From: Actinobacteria bacterium UBA5182
GTDB taxonomy: Bacteria > Actinomycetota > UBA4738
Assembly (NCBI GenBank): GCA_002413185.1
Contig: DHWM01000186.1
Span: 1-12,359 of the forward strand
Length of the DNA: 12,359 bases
Direction: 5' to 3'
Part shown: positions 6,705-12,359 of the stretch, one piece after another
How the letters are laid out: every line of letters starts with the position of its first letter
Numbering within the stretch: the first letter of the stretch is position 1
Position numbers and translations under genes: made by a program
The notes under the pieces: generated by a model
The model's input: the letters and a program-made list of their open reading frames with translations, nothing else
The model's database searches: none
Told to the model about the DNA's origin: nothing

Positions 6705-7559
6705 TCAAGCCCGGATCGCGGTGAGCAGCGAGACACCGGCCACGATGGCCGCCACGCCGGCCAGCTGGATCCGCCCCAGCCGCTCGCGGAACAGCACGAA
6801 CGCGGCCAGCGCGGCAAGCGCGGCGAACTGCGACCCGAGCACGGCGCTCACAGCGATCCCGTGCCGCGCCCCCACAGAGAAGGAAGCGAGACCTCCGATC
6901 TCGCATATGCCGGAGACGAGGACGAGCGGAAGCGCCCGCCGGGTCAGCCGGAGCTTGCGGGTGACCGCCAGCGGGGCCGCCAGCACCACCACTCCCATCA
7001 GCCGGGCGGGGAGCACGATGATCCCCAGGGGGACGTCGCGGCTCACGCGTCCCGCCGCGTACAGGCTCACTCCGAAGGTGACCGCCGCGACGACCGCGTA
7101 CACGGTGGCCCGGCCGCCGCGCCGGCTTCCTTCGGATCCTTCGGGGTCGCCGGGAGCGATCCCGGCCAGGACGACGCCCACAGCGATGACGCCGAGCACC
7201 ACCCCCGCGCCCGGAGCGATCCGCTCGCCGGCCACCCCGGCGATGACGGCAGCGATGGCACCTTCGGTCGAGGCGATCGGCGCGACGATGCCGACCTTGC
7301 CGATCCGGAGACCGGCGTATTCGGAGAGGAGTCCCACCAGGTTTCCCGCGCCGGACACGAGGAGCCACCAGAACGTCGCCCCGGCGACAGGCGTGGCGTC
7401 CAGCGACACCGCGGCTGCGGGCAAGGCCAGAACGAACCCGATCAGCATCACCCAGGCCAGAACGGAGGCGGCACCGATCATGCGGCTGGACCGGGAGGAG
7501 CACACGGTGGCCGTGGCCCACAGGAGAGCGGCCCCCAGGCCGCCCAAGATGGCGGTCAT
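6705..7559 (-). CDS. EamA/DMT-superfamily transporter
   Basis: The 284-aa product is hydrophobic throughout, with about ten membrane helices arranged as two homologous halves separated by a hydrophilic loop at ~138-150 (GDPEGSEGSRRGGR). This is the size and layout of drug/metabolite transporter (EamA) proteins, which export or exchange small metabolites across the cytoplasmic membrane. Features include ALLWATATV near the N-terminus, the helix-4 region IASTEGAIAAVIAGVAGERI and its repeat GSQFAALAALAAFVLFRERL in the second half, the latter typical of the EamA domain end. Substrate cannot be predicted. It starts with ATG 22 nt after the nitroreductase stop without a strong ribosome-binding site, consistent with readthrough from that gene. 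Confidence 0.88.
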   Translation of the reverse strand: MTAILGGLGAALLWATATVCSSRSSRMIGAASVLAWVMLIGFVLALPAAAVSLDATPVAGATFWWLLVSGAGNLVGLLSEYAGLRIGKVGIVAPIASTEGAIAAVIAGVAGERIAPGAGVVLGVIAVGVVLAGIAPGDPEGSEGSRRGGRATVYAVVAAVTFGVSLYAAGRVSRDVPLGIIVLPARLMGVVVLAAPLAVTRKLRLTRRALPLVLVSGICEIGGLASFSVGARHGIAVSAVLGSQFAALAALAAFVLFRERLGRIQLAGVAAIVAGVSLLTAIRA

Positions 7560-7581
7560 GCCGGCTCGGAGCGGAAGCTCG

Positions 7582-8103
7582 CTACCAGCGCTCCCAGTGC
7601 ACCAGCTCGTCGAGCGGGCGACGCCCGTCCGTCCCGAGAGGAGCGGTCAGAACGGTGGGATCGGCCGGATACCCCACCGACAGGATCAGGTCGCATCGGT
7701 ACCCTGCTGGATAGCCCAGCAGCCGGCGGGCCAGCGGCTCGTCGTACACGGCGGCATGGACGCCGCCGATCTCGAGGTCCCACGCGGTGAGCAGCATGTT
7801 CTGGGCGGCCTGCCCCGCGTCGAGCATCGTCCACTCCCTCGCGGAGCGGTTATCCGCGTCGGGCGTGATGACGGCGACGGCCGCGGCGGCCGCGGCGACG
7901 TGGCCTGCGAAATCCCCCACCTTCGAGAGCTCCACCAGGTGGGCGCGTTCGCGGCACACGACGAACTCCCAGCGCTGCCGGTTCTTCGAGCTGGGGGCCC
8001 GCCGGCCCGCCCGGATGATCCGTTCGACATGTGCCTCATCGAGCGGCCGGTCGGCGAACGCGCGGACGGCCCGGATCGTCGAGATGGCTCGCCAGGTCTC
8101 CAT
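7582..8103 (-). CDS. Nitroreductase-family flavoprotein
   Basis: The 173-aa product is expected to be a cytoplasmic FMN enzyme using NAD(P)H. Family features are visible: RAVRAF at 11-16 (phosphate-binding Arg residues), APSSKNRQRWEFVV at 36-49, the central helix DAGQAAQNMLLTAWDLEIGG at 95-114, and LSVGYP at 141-146. Length fits the short nitroreductase subfamily. An in-frame upstream start at 8169 would add 22 residues (MGSRRSGP...) with no conserved look. I prefer ATG at 8103 because METWRAISTIRAVR is the normal family N-terminus and a TACACT -10 box lies 9 nt before it. Substrate is unknown; family members reduce nitroaromatics, quinones, enones or act on other flavin-linked substrates. 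First gene of a minus-strand run with EamA and two surface proteins. Confidence 0.9.
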   Translation of the reverse strand: METWRAISTIRAVRAFADRPLDEAHVERIIRAGRRAPSSKNRQRWEFVVCRERAHLVELSKVGDFAGHVAAAAAAVAVITPDADNRSAREWTMLDAGQAAQNMLLTAWDLEIGGVHAAVYDEPLARRLLGYPAGYRCDLILSVGYPADPTVLTAPLGTDGRRPLDELVHWERW

Positions 8104-8112
8104 AGGGCGCTC

Positions 8113-8118
8113 AGTGTA
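8113..8118 (-). promoter_or_regulatory. Candidate -10 box, leaderless nitroreductase promoter
   Basis: TACACT (TAnnnT) on the minus strand, 9 nt before the ATG at 8103. Normal spacing places transcription start at about 8106, leaving a leader of about 3 nt. No -35 match and no good ribosome-binding site were found, which together fit a leaderless mRNA. Confidence 0.45.
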
Positions 8119-8201
8119 GAAGGCGGCCGAACCGAATGGGCTGCGGGGGCCCGAGCGTCGGCTCCCCACAACGAGGGCGCACGCCCCCGATACTCTCCGC
8201 C

Positions 8202-8207
8202 GGAGGA
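8202..8207 (+). promoter_or_regulatory. Shine-Dalgarno pointing to an ATC start at 8214
   Basis: GGAGGA with a 6-nt spacer to ATC at 8214. The next standard in-frame starts (CTG 8223, GTG 8226) are 15-18 nt away, too far for this site. The upstream in-frame ATG at 8136 has no such site. Confidence 0.5.
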
Positions 8208-8213
8208 ACGAGC

Positions 8214-8600
8214 ATCAACAAGCTGGTGTCCTGGTTCTTCGCCCTGGTGGTCCTCGCCGTGGTGTCCGTGTGCTTCCTGGGTATGTACCGCGCGGCGACC
8301 CTCCCCAACGCGAAGTGGTGGGGCCTGTCCGACCCGGTCGCGGGAACCCTCGGGCTGATCGGCACCTTCCTGGTCGTTCCGATATGGGGCCTCCTGGATG
8401 CGGGACTCCACTCCCACAGCACCTGGTGGCAAGCCCGACGATCCAAACCAGCGTGGTTGCTGGCCCAGCTGATGGTGCCCGTGGCCGGGCCACTTGCATA
8501 CTTCGTTGGGATCCGTCCTCAGCTCGCCGAAGGCGGACATCCTTCGCCTCCAGCGGGCTCACAGCGTTCTGTGCATCCCGTCGGGCCCGAAGGAAGCTGA
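8214..8600 (+). CDS. Small membrane protein, PLDc_N-like, probable ATC start
   Basis: A 128-aa product with three hydrophobic segments: INKLVSWFFALVVLAVVSVC, LGLIGTFLVVPIWGLLDAG, and a C-terminal WLLAQLMVPVAGPLAYFVG after RRSKPA. The last part resembles the PLDc_N module (charged turn, W, hydrophobic run, G-P-x-A-Y, then IRP). PLDc_N is a membrane domain found alone or ahead of cardiolipin synthases; no phospholipase HKD motif is present. The frame can be read from ATG at 8136, but that would overlap the divergent nitroreductase promoter and add a Gly/Pro/Arg-rich stretch. The GGAGGA at 8202 selects ATC 8214. It ends 3 nt before the lipoprotein start, so these are probably cotranscribed. Function unknown. 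Confidence 0.65.
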   Translation: MNKLVSWFFALVVLAVVSVCFLGMYRAATLPNAKWWGLSDPVAGTLGLIGTFLVVPIWGLLDAGLHSHSTWWQARRSKPAWLLAQLMVPVAGPLAYFVGIRPQLAEGGHPSPPAGSQRSVHPVGPEGS

Positions 8601-8603
8601 GCG

Positions 8604-9052
8604 GTGCGCCGCGCGGCCCTGTCGGCCCTCGCTCCAGCCTTGCTCCGGGTCACCCTCACGGCGTGCGTCGGCCCCGCTCGGACGTTCGACGCGTTCGAGG
8701 GAAAGGCCGCCGCCACAGCCGACGACATGAACTCCGCGGTTCAGACCGTGAACCTCGCCGTTCGGATCGCCCAGAAGCGGGACGGCTTCGCCACCTATCT
8801 CTCCGTCACGATCGCGGACGCGTCCAATGACGCATCTGCCGTCCAGGGCGCGTTCGATTCCATCCAGCCACCCGATCATCGCTCGGACACGCGGAAGGAG
8901 CTCGGCGCCCTCCTCGGCCCGGCCGTCTCGACGCTCTCAGACCTCCCCGGATCGAAATGCGACGAGGCAACGCGGCCGAGCTGGTTCGGATGGCTAGCCC
9001 GCTGGAGAAGCTCTCGGCCAAGCTGGACGCCTTCGCTCAGGCCCACTCGTGA
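8604..9052 (+). CDS. Small helical lipoprotein, probable one-base frameshift
   Basis: GTG at 8604, with AGGAAG 7 nt before it (8591-8596). The signal sequence ends in a lipobox LTAC with Cys21 as the lipidation site, predicting an outer-face membrane lipoprotein. The mature part is mostly helical (AFEGKAAATADDMNSAVQTV, later RKELGALLGPAVSTLSDL). As given, the frame drifts after residue 115 into the antisense/other-frame sequence of the next gene. Adding one C to the C4 run at 8945-8948 restores LPRIEMRRGNAAELVRMA and an ending KLSAKLDAFAQAHS with TGA at 9050-9052. That stop overlaps the next gene's GTG by 4 nt (GTGA), strong support for this ending and for translational coupling to the Nramp gene. 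Family unknown. Confidence 0.7.
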
Positions 9053-9762
9053 AGAAGATCTTCCAGGTCGCGCTGGGGATCCTCACCGCCATCGGGGGAT
9101 TCGTCGACATCGGCGACCTCGTGGCGAACTCCGAGACCGGAGCCCGGTTCAAGATGTCGCTGGCCTGGATGGTGATCGTGGGGGTCGCCGGGATCTGCCT
9201 GTACGCGGAGATGGCCGGGCGGGTCGCCACGGTGACCCAGCGGCCGGTGTTCGACATCGTCAGGGAACGACTGGGAGCGGGGCTGGCCCTGGCCAACCTC
9301 ATGGCCTCCTTCTTCATCAACTTCCTGACCGTGACGGCCGAGATCGCGGGCATCGCCCTGCCCCTCCAGCTTGCCTCCAGCGTGAACTACCTCCTGTGGA
9401 TCCCGGTGGCGGCATTCCTGGTGTGGCTGGTGATCTGGCGGCTCAAGTTCAGCATCTTGGAGAACGTGTTCGGGCTGATGGGGCTGGCGCTGGTGGTCCT
9501 GGTGACGATCGCCGCGGGGGCGGGGCTCGGCCTTACCACCATCGACCCGATCAAGGTCACCGAGTACTCCATCGTCCTGGCCGCGGCGGCGCTCCCGCTG
9601 ACATACTTCCCGATCCTGGTGGTGGCGAACGACCCCGACCACATGGGCGACAAGGTGAACTCCAAGTTCTCCAACGCCCTGGCCTTCCCGTATCTGGTGC
9701 TGCTGATCATCGTGTCGCTGGCGACGATCCCGTTGATGATCATCACCAAGGCGGGAGCGTGA
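9049..9762 (+). CDS. Nramp-type divalent metal transporter lacking its central helices
   Basis: The 237-aa product is an Nramp-family protein in two blocks. Residues 1-~150 match helices 1-5: ILTAIGGFVDIGDLVAN takes the place of the helix-1 DPGN metal motif, followed by AEMAGRVATVTQRPVFDIVR and IWRLKFSILENVFGLMGLAL. Residues ~165-237 match the last helices: DPIKVTEYSIVL, LPLTYFPILVVANDPDHMG, then a final helix ending PLMIITKAGA. The family is normally about 400 aa; the block with helices 6-9, including the second metal-binding motif (MPH in classical Nramp), is absent, yet the frame is intact. Metal transport is therefore doubtful. The GTG start overlaps the lipoprotein stop by 4 nt. Assembly collapse is an alternative explanation for the missing part. 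Confidence 0.8.
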   Translation: MKKIFQVALGILTAIGGFVDIGDLVANSETGARFKMSLAWMVIVGVAGICLYAEMAGRVATVTQRPVFDIVRERLGAGLALANLMASFFINFLTVTAEIAGIALPLQLASSVNYLLWIPVAAFLVWLVIWRLKFSILENVFGLMGLALVVLVTIAAGAGLGLTTIDPIKVTEYSIVLAAAALPLTYFPILVVANDPDHMGDKVNSKFSNALAFPYLVLLIIVSLATIPLMIITKAGA

Positions 9763-9765
9763 ACG

Positions 9766-9780
9766 GCCCGCTGGCCGGGC
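9766..9780. terminator. Candidate bidirectional terminator hairpin
   Basis: GCCCG (9766-9770), 5-nt loop, CGGGC (9776-9780), lying in the 29-bp gap between the convergent stops of the Nramp gene (9762) and the decarboxylase (9792). The stem is short and has no U-run, so support is mainly positional. Confidence 0.3.
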
Positions 9781-9791
9781 GGAAGAGACCG

Positions 9792-11225
9792 CTACACAGA
9801 GCGGGCGGCGGCTTCGCGAATGATCTGAAGAGCTTCTTCCACCCGGTCACGATGGGTGCGGTGGCTGACGATGCAGGCACGGATGGTGAATCGCCCGTCG
9901 ATCAGCGTGCTTGACAGGAACACCCGCTTGGACTCGTTGATCAGTTCGAGCAGTCGTCTGGTCCGCTCGTCCCCCTTCGACCCACGCTGGGAACGGATCC
10001 GAAATGCCACCACCGACAGTTCGGGCTCCCACGGGACCTCGAGGTCGGGGACGTCCTGCAGACCTTCGTACAGGAAGGTGGCCAGGTCCAGCTTCTCGTT
10101 CAGCGCCGCTCGGAACGCGCCGAGCCCGTGGAGCTTGACCGGCAGCCACACCCGGAGCCCCCGGAAGTCCCGCGACAGCTCCGGCGAGTAATCCGAGAAG
10201 TTTGGGATCTCGTCCTCCGGAGCCAGATCCTGGAGGTAGTCCGCGCCCACCTGGTGGGCCTCCCGGAGACGAGAACGGTCCCGGACCAGCAGGCATCCAG
10301 TCCCGTAGGGGAGGAACATGCCCTTGTGCGGGTCCAGGGTGATCGAGTCGGCGGCGTCGATGCCTCGGAACAGCGAGCGGCCACGCTCGGTCAACTGGAA
10401 GAAAGCGCCGTAGGCGCCGTCGACGTGGAACCACAGGCCTTCGTCACGGGCCACCGAACCCAGCTCATCGAGGGGGTCCACCGCTCCCGTGTTCGTGGTG
10501 CCCGCGTTGCCGACGAGGCAGAACGGGGTCCGCCCCTCGTCCCGGTCTCGCTTCACCATGTCGCGCAGCGCGGCGACGTCGATCCGAAGTTCGGGCGTGG
10601 TTGGGACGGCCCGGACGTTGCCCGGCGGGAAGCCGGCCAGGACGGCCGACTTGGCGACAGAGGCGTGGGTCTGGCCGCTCACGTACAGCGTTCCCCGGAG
10701 GAAGTTTTCCGGGAGCAGAGCCCGCCGGGCCGTGACGATGGCCGAGAAGTTCGCCATCGATCCGCCGGACGTGAGGATGCCGCCGGCGGCCTCCGGATAT
10801 CCGAACAGGTCGCACAGCCACCGGATCACGGTCGCTTCGATCTGGGCGAAGACCGGGGCGGCGTGCCACACGTTGACGAACCGGTTCACCCCGGTGGCCA
10901 GGAAGTCCGCCACCGCCGCCGAGAAGAGTCCACCGCCGGGAATGTAGGCCAGGTAACCGGGACCGGCGGTCTCGAATCCCTTGGATGCCGCCTCCCCGAT
11001 CAGTCGCAGAACTTCGTCGAAGTCTCTGGTGCCCTCGGCCGGAGCGGGTTGCCGGAAGAGGCGAGCCAGGTCGAGTGCTCCATCGTGGTCCGACGCGGGC
11101 GCCTCGGGAAGGTTTTCGAGGAAGCCGATCAGATAGGAAAGGGCCGCCCCGCCCATCGCCCGCTTCTCCTCGAGCGTCGGCTCGAGCGCGAACGACTGCT
11201 GGGATCGAGCGGGGCCGCGCCGCAT
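9792..11225 (-). CDS. PLP-dependent group II decarboxylase (aromatic-L-amino-acid decarboxylase type)
   Basis: The 477-aa length is normal for the family, which removes the alpha-carboxyl of aromatic or related amino acids in the cytoplasm. Visible in order: FVNVWHAAPVFAQIE (116-130), the phosphate-binding TSGGSMANF (152-160), THAS with cofactor-stacking His187, NAGTTNTGAVDP (240-251), HVDGAYG with Asp269 for the pyridine nitrogen, and LDPHKGMFLPYGTG with Lys301 as the Schiff-base lysine. ADYLQ (328-332) supplies a Tyr at the catalytic-loop position that favours decarboxylation over aldehyde synthesis. Substrate (Tyr, Trp, Phe, Dopa or other) is not decidable here. The frame could start at 11330, but ATG 11225 follows a TACAGT -10 box by 10 nt and longer forms would add a non-conserved Arg-rich leader. 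Convergent with the Nramp gene and divergent from the phasin-like gene. Confidence 0.92.
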   Translation of the reverse strand: MRRGPARSQQSFALEPTLEEKRAMGGAALSYLIGFLENLPEAPASDHDGALDLARLFRQPAPAEGTRDFDEVLRLIGEAASKGFETAGPGYLAYIPGGGLFSAAVADFLATGVNRFVNVWHAAPVFAQIEATVIRWLCDLFGYPEAAGGILTSGGSMANFSAIVTARRALLPENFLRGTLYVSGQTHASVAKSAVLAGFPPGNVRAVPTTPELRIDVAALRDMVKRDRDEGRTPFCLVGNAGTTNTGAVDPLDELGSVARDEGLWFHVDGAYGAFFQLTERGRSLFRGIDAADSITLDPHKGMFLPYGTGCLLVRDRSRLREAHQVGADYLQDLAPEDEIPNFSDYSPELSRDFRGLRVWLPVKLHGLGAFRAALNEKLDLATFLYEGLQDVPDLEVPWEPELSVVAFRIRSQRGSKGDERTRRLLELINESKRVFLSSTLIDGRFTIRACIVSHRTHRDRVEEALQIIREAAARSV

Positions 11226-11235
11226 CGTGCGAGGG

Positions 11236-11241
11236 ACTGTA
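11236..11241 (-). promoter_or_regulatory. Candidate -10 box for the decarboxylase
   Basis: TACAGT (TAnnnT) on the minus strand, 10 nt before the ATG at 11225, predicting a leader of only a few bases. The best -35 at 17-bp spacing is TTCGAC, a poor match. No ribosome-binding site precedes the ATG. Confidence 0.4.
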
Positions 11242-11284
11242 GCGCGGTTTCGGCTTTGGTCGAACCGGTGGAGCGCGAGGAGAA

Positions 11285-11290
11285 TAGGGT
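11285..11290 (+). promoter_or_regulatory. Possible -10 box for the phasin-like gene
   Basis: TAGGGT fits TAnnnT and lies about 60 nt before the GTG at 11351, a normal leader length. No good -35 was found at 16-18 bp. It is part of a 125-bp divergent promoter region shared with the decarboxylase. Confidence 0.25.
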
Positions 11291-11321
11291 ACATCCTGTG
11301 TCGCCACCTCGGAAAGCCAAG

Positions 11322-11335
11322 GGACCGCACGGTCC
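11322..11335. promoter_or_regulatory. 14-bp palindrome just upstream of the phasin-like ribosome-binding site
   Basis: GGACCG-CA-CGGTCC, a perfect 6-2-6 inverted repeat ending 3 nt before AAGGAG (11339-11344). It could be an operator or a short leader hairpin near the ribosome-binding site. Chance is a real alternative in GC-rich DNA. Confidence 0.3.
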
Positions 11336-11350
11336 AGGAAGGAGCTCACC

Positions 11351-11809
11351 GTGACCTCGAAGGACTCGCGCGCGACCGATAGGACAGACGAGTCGGCTGA
11401 GTGGGCCGAAGGTTCGAGCGAACAGGGCGGGGGTGGGCTCGGCCTTCCAGGTCCGCTCGGGGCCGTGGCCGGCATGGCGCAGTCCGGATTTTCGACCGTG
11501 CAGGATCTGCTGCAGGTCCCGCTCCGCCAGCTCCAGGAGTGGCTGGCCGGCCAGGACGGCCCGCTTCAGGCGGTGGTGAGCCAGGTGACCGAACAGGTCG
11601 CTCGGATCCAACAGGAGGTCATTCGCCAGTTGGGAGCGATGCGGCGAGAGCAGCGGGAGACCCTGAAGGAGCTTCAGCACGTCGCGATCGGCGCCAAGTC
11701 ATCCACCAGATCCACATCGGGCGGTCGGGCCGGGTCCGCTTCCAGGCGAACGTCCACGGCGAAAAGGTCCACGGCGAAGAGGCCGGCCAAGTCGACGGCC
11801 CGCTCCTGA
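11351..11809 (+). CDS. Phasin-like / histone-tail-like small protein
   Basis: A 152-aa protein starting at GTG with AAGGAG 6 nt upstream. Residues 1-40 are acidic and Gly-rich, 44-112 form a long amphipathic helix (GFSTVQDLLQVPLRQLQEWL, then VSQVTEQVARIQQEVIRQLG), and 116-152 are a basic Ser/Thr/Ala/Lys/Arg tail with STAKR repeated. An amphipathic coiled region plus a histone-H1-like AKR tail is the layout of PhaF-type phasins, which coat polyhydroxyalkanoate granules and bind DNA. Sequence identity to a phasin cannot be judged here, so the name rests on layout. It ends 17 nt before the alpha/beta hydrolase on the same strand. Confidence 0.6.
   Translation: MTSKDSRATDRTDESAEWAEGSSEQGGGGLGLPGPLGAVAGMAQSGFSTVQDLLQVPLRQLQEWLAGQDGPLQAVVSQVTEQVARIQQEVIRQLGAMRREQRETLKELQHVAIGAKSSTRSTSGGRAGSASRRTSTAKRSTAKRPAKSTARS
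11753..11782 (+). repeat. Imperfect 15-bp tandem repeat encoding STAKR twice
   Basis: TCCACGGCGAAAAGG (11753-11767) and TCCACGGCGAAGAGG (11768-11782) differ at one base, a synonymous Lys codon change. It extends the basic tail of the phasin-like protein and is typical of histone-H1-like tails growing by slippage. Confidence 0.75.
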
Positions 11810-11826
11810 CGTCCCTTCCTGGGACC

Positions 11827-12359
11827 ATGCCTGTCGGCGTGGATCGAGTGCCGACGGCCCTTCGCGACCTCATCCGACCGATCGACTGGCGGGCCACCGG
11901 GCCACGTCCCGCGGCACTGGACGGCTGCCTACTGTTCGAACGCGACCGCCGAGTCCTCTCCTTCGACGGAACCGAGATCGCGTACTCCGTCCACGGCCGG
12001 AGGGGTCGATGCCGAACGGGTTCGCAGAGTTGCCCTGATCGGCCACAGCATGGGCGGGCAGATCGTCTTGGAGGCATACCGAAGGATGGGCTCACGCATC
12101 TCCGCAATCGTGATGCTGACTGCGCCATTCGAGAGTCCCATCCGGACGTTCTACGGTCGGAACGTCGAGGTGCTCTACCGAGCGGCCCGGTCGATACGGC
12201 TCCTCCCACGCTCCACAATCGTGCTGTGGCGGGCGCTGTGGGGTGTCGATCCGCGCTTCACCCATCGAGTGGCGCAGGCCGTTCGGGCGCTGGGCCCCGA
12301 CGCGAAGCCTGAGGACATGGCGCCGTACTACCGCCGCATGGCCGGGCTCGATCCCCTGG
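11827..12359 (+). pseudogene. Alpha/beta hydrolase with internal deletion and frame change, 3' end beyond the window
   Basis: ATG at 11827 opens frame 1 with a normal N-terminus (IRPIDWRATGPRPAALDG) that reaches LSFDGTEIAYSVHGR near 12000. Frame 1 then turns into Arg/Pro-rich nonsense. From about 12002 frame 2 carries the second half: GVDAERVRRVALIGHSMGGQ, with nucleophile Ser in GHSMGG, then IVMLTAPFESPIRTFYGRN and onward to the window edge without a stop. In alpha/beta hydrolases the segment between the first strands and the GxSxG elbow usually spans about 80-100 residues, including the oxyanion-hole HGx and cap-side strands; here it is missing. I infer an internal deletion that also shifts frame, so the gene as read would be inactive. 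Weak ribosome-binding site. Probably cotranscribed with the phasin-like gene; lipid or polyester hydrolysis is a guess. Confidence 0.72.

Noticed and set aside
5616..7790. 724-aa plus-strand open frame
   Set aside because: Antisense to the FG-GAP, 263-aa, EamA and nitroreductase genes; composition is low complexity (Gly/Arg/Asp/His) and shows no family motif.
6661..8358. 565-aa plus-strand open frame
   Set aside because: Antisense to EamA and the nitroreductase; Thr/Pro/Arg/Ala-rich nonsense typical of GC-rich antisense frames.
9053..9914. Extension of the lipoprotein frame beyond 9052 to a 436-aa protein
   Set aside because: After the C4 run at 8945-8948 this frame is His/Arg/Gly-rich and overlaps the Nramp gene. 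The alternative frame ends at 9052 in a clean GTGA overlap.
10128..11354. 408-aa plus-strand open frame
   Set aside because: Wholly antisense to the PLP decarboxylase with its intact cofactor residues.

Overview
The window reads as chromosome of a high-GC Gram-positive bacterium, probably an uncultured actinobacterium. G+C is about two thirds by eye, codons are strongly G/C-ending, GTG/TTG starts are common, and two genes have a TAnnnT -10 box only 9-10 nt before the start codon (leaderless style). There is a YkuD L,D-transpeptidase and a secreted LytM peptidase. No rRNA, tRNA, CRISPR array, transposase or phage gene was seen. The species cannot be named from this sequence.

Layout, left to right. 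(1) 1-752 (+): 3' part of a coiled-coil / Pro-Arg-rich protein. It converges on (2) a minus-strand envelope cluster: membrane diguanylate cyclase (2966-2055), a 71-aa one-helix membrane protein (1949-1734) and an exported L,D-transpeptidase (1655-792). (3) Divergent from it, a plus-strand M23 peptidase (3083-3730). (4) A hidden 58-aa minus-strand protein (3955-3779) with a strong inverted repeat just upstream. (5) A minus-strand run of four genes read from 8103 down to 4111: nitroreductase, EamA-type transporter, a 263-aa single-pass coiled-coil protein, and a secreted-type FG-GAP/beta-propeller protein whose frame is broken at least five times. (6) A tight plus-strand trio (8214-9762): PLDc_N-like membrane protein with a probable ATC start, a small lipoprotein, and an Nramp-type metal transporter lacking its middle. 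(7) A minus-strand PLP-dependent aromatic-amino-acid-type decarboxylase (11225-9792). (8) Divergent from it, a phasin/histone-tail-like protein (11351-11809), followed by an alpha/beta hydrolase (11827-end) that has also lost an internal block.

How the genes may work together. The left third is a plausible cell-wall remodelling neighbourhood: c-di-GMP synthesis, L,D-crosslinking and an M23 endopeptidase on facing transcripts. The phasin-like/hydrolase pair suggests polyester or lipid inclusion biology. The PLDc_N-like/lipoprotein/Nramp trio looks like a co-translated envelope unit and is the least familiar arrangement here.

Quality caveat. Several genes show one-base frame changes, many at homopolymer runs, and two show apparent internal deletions. 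Other long genes (decarboxylase, GGDEF, EamA, L,D-transpeptidase) are intact. This is either real local decay or local assembly error, and the sequence alone cannot decide. I did not find a clearly new defence, mobile or RNA system.
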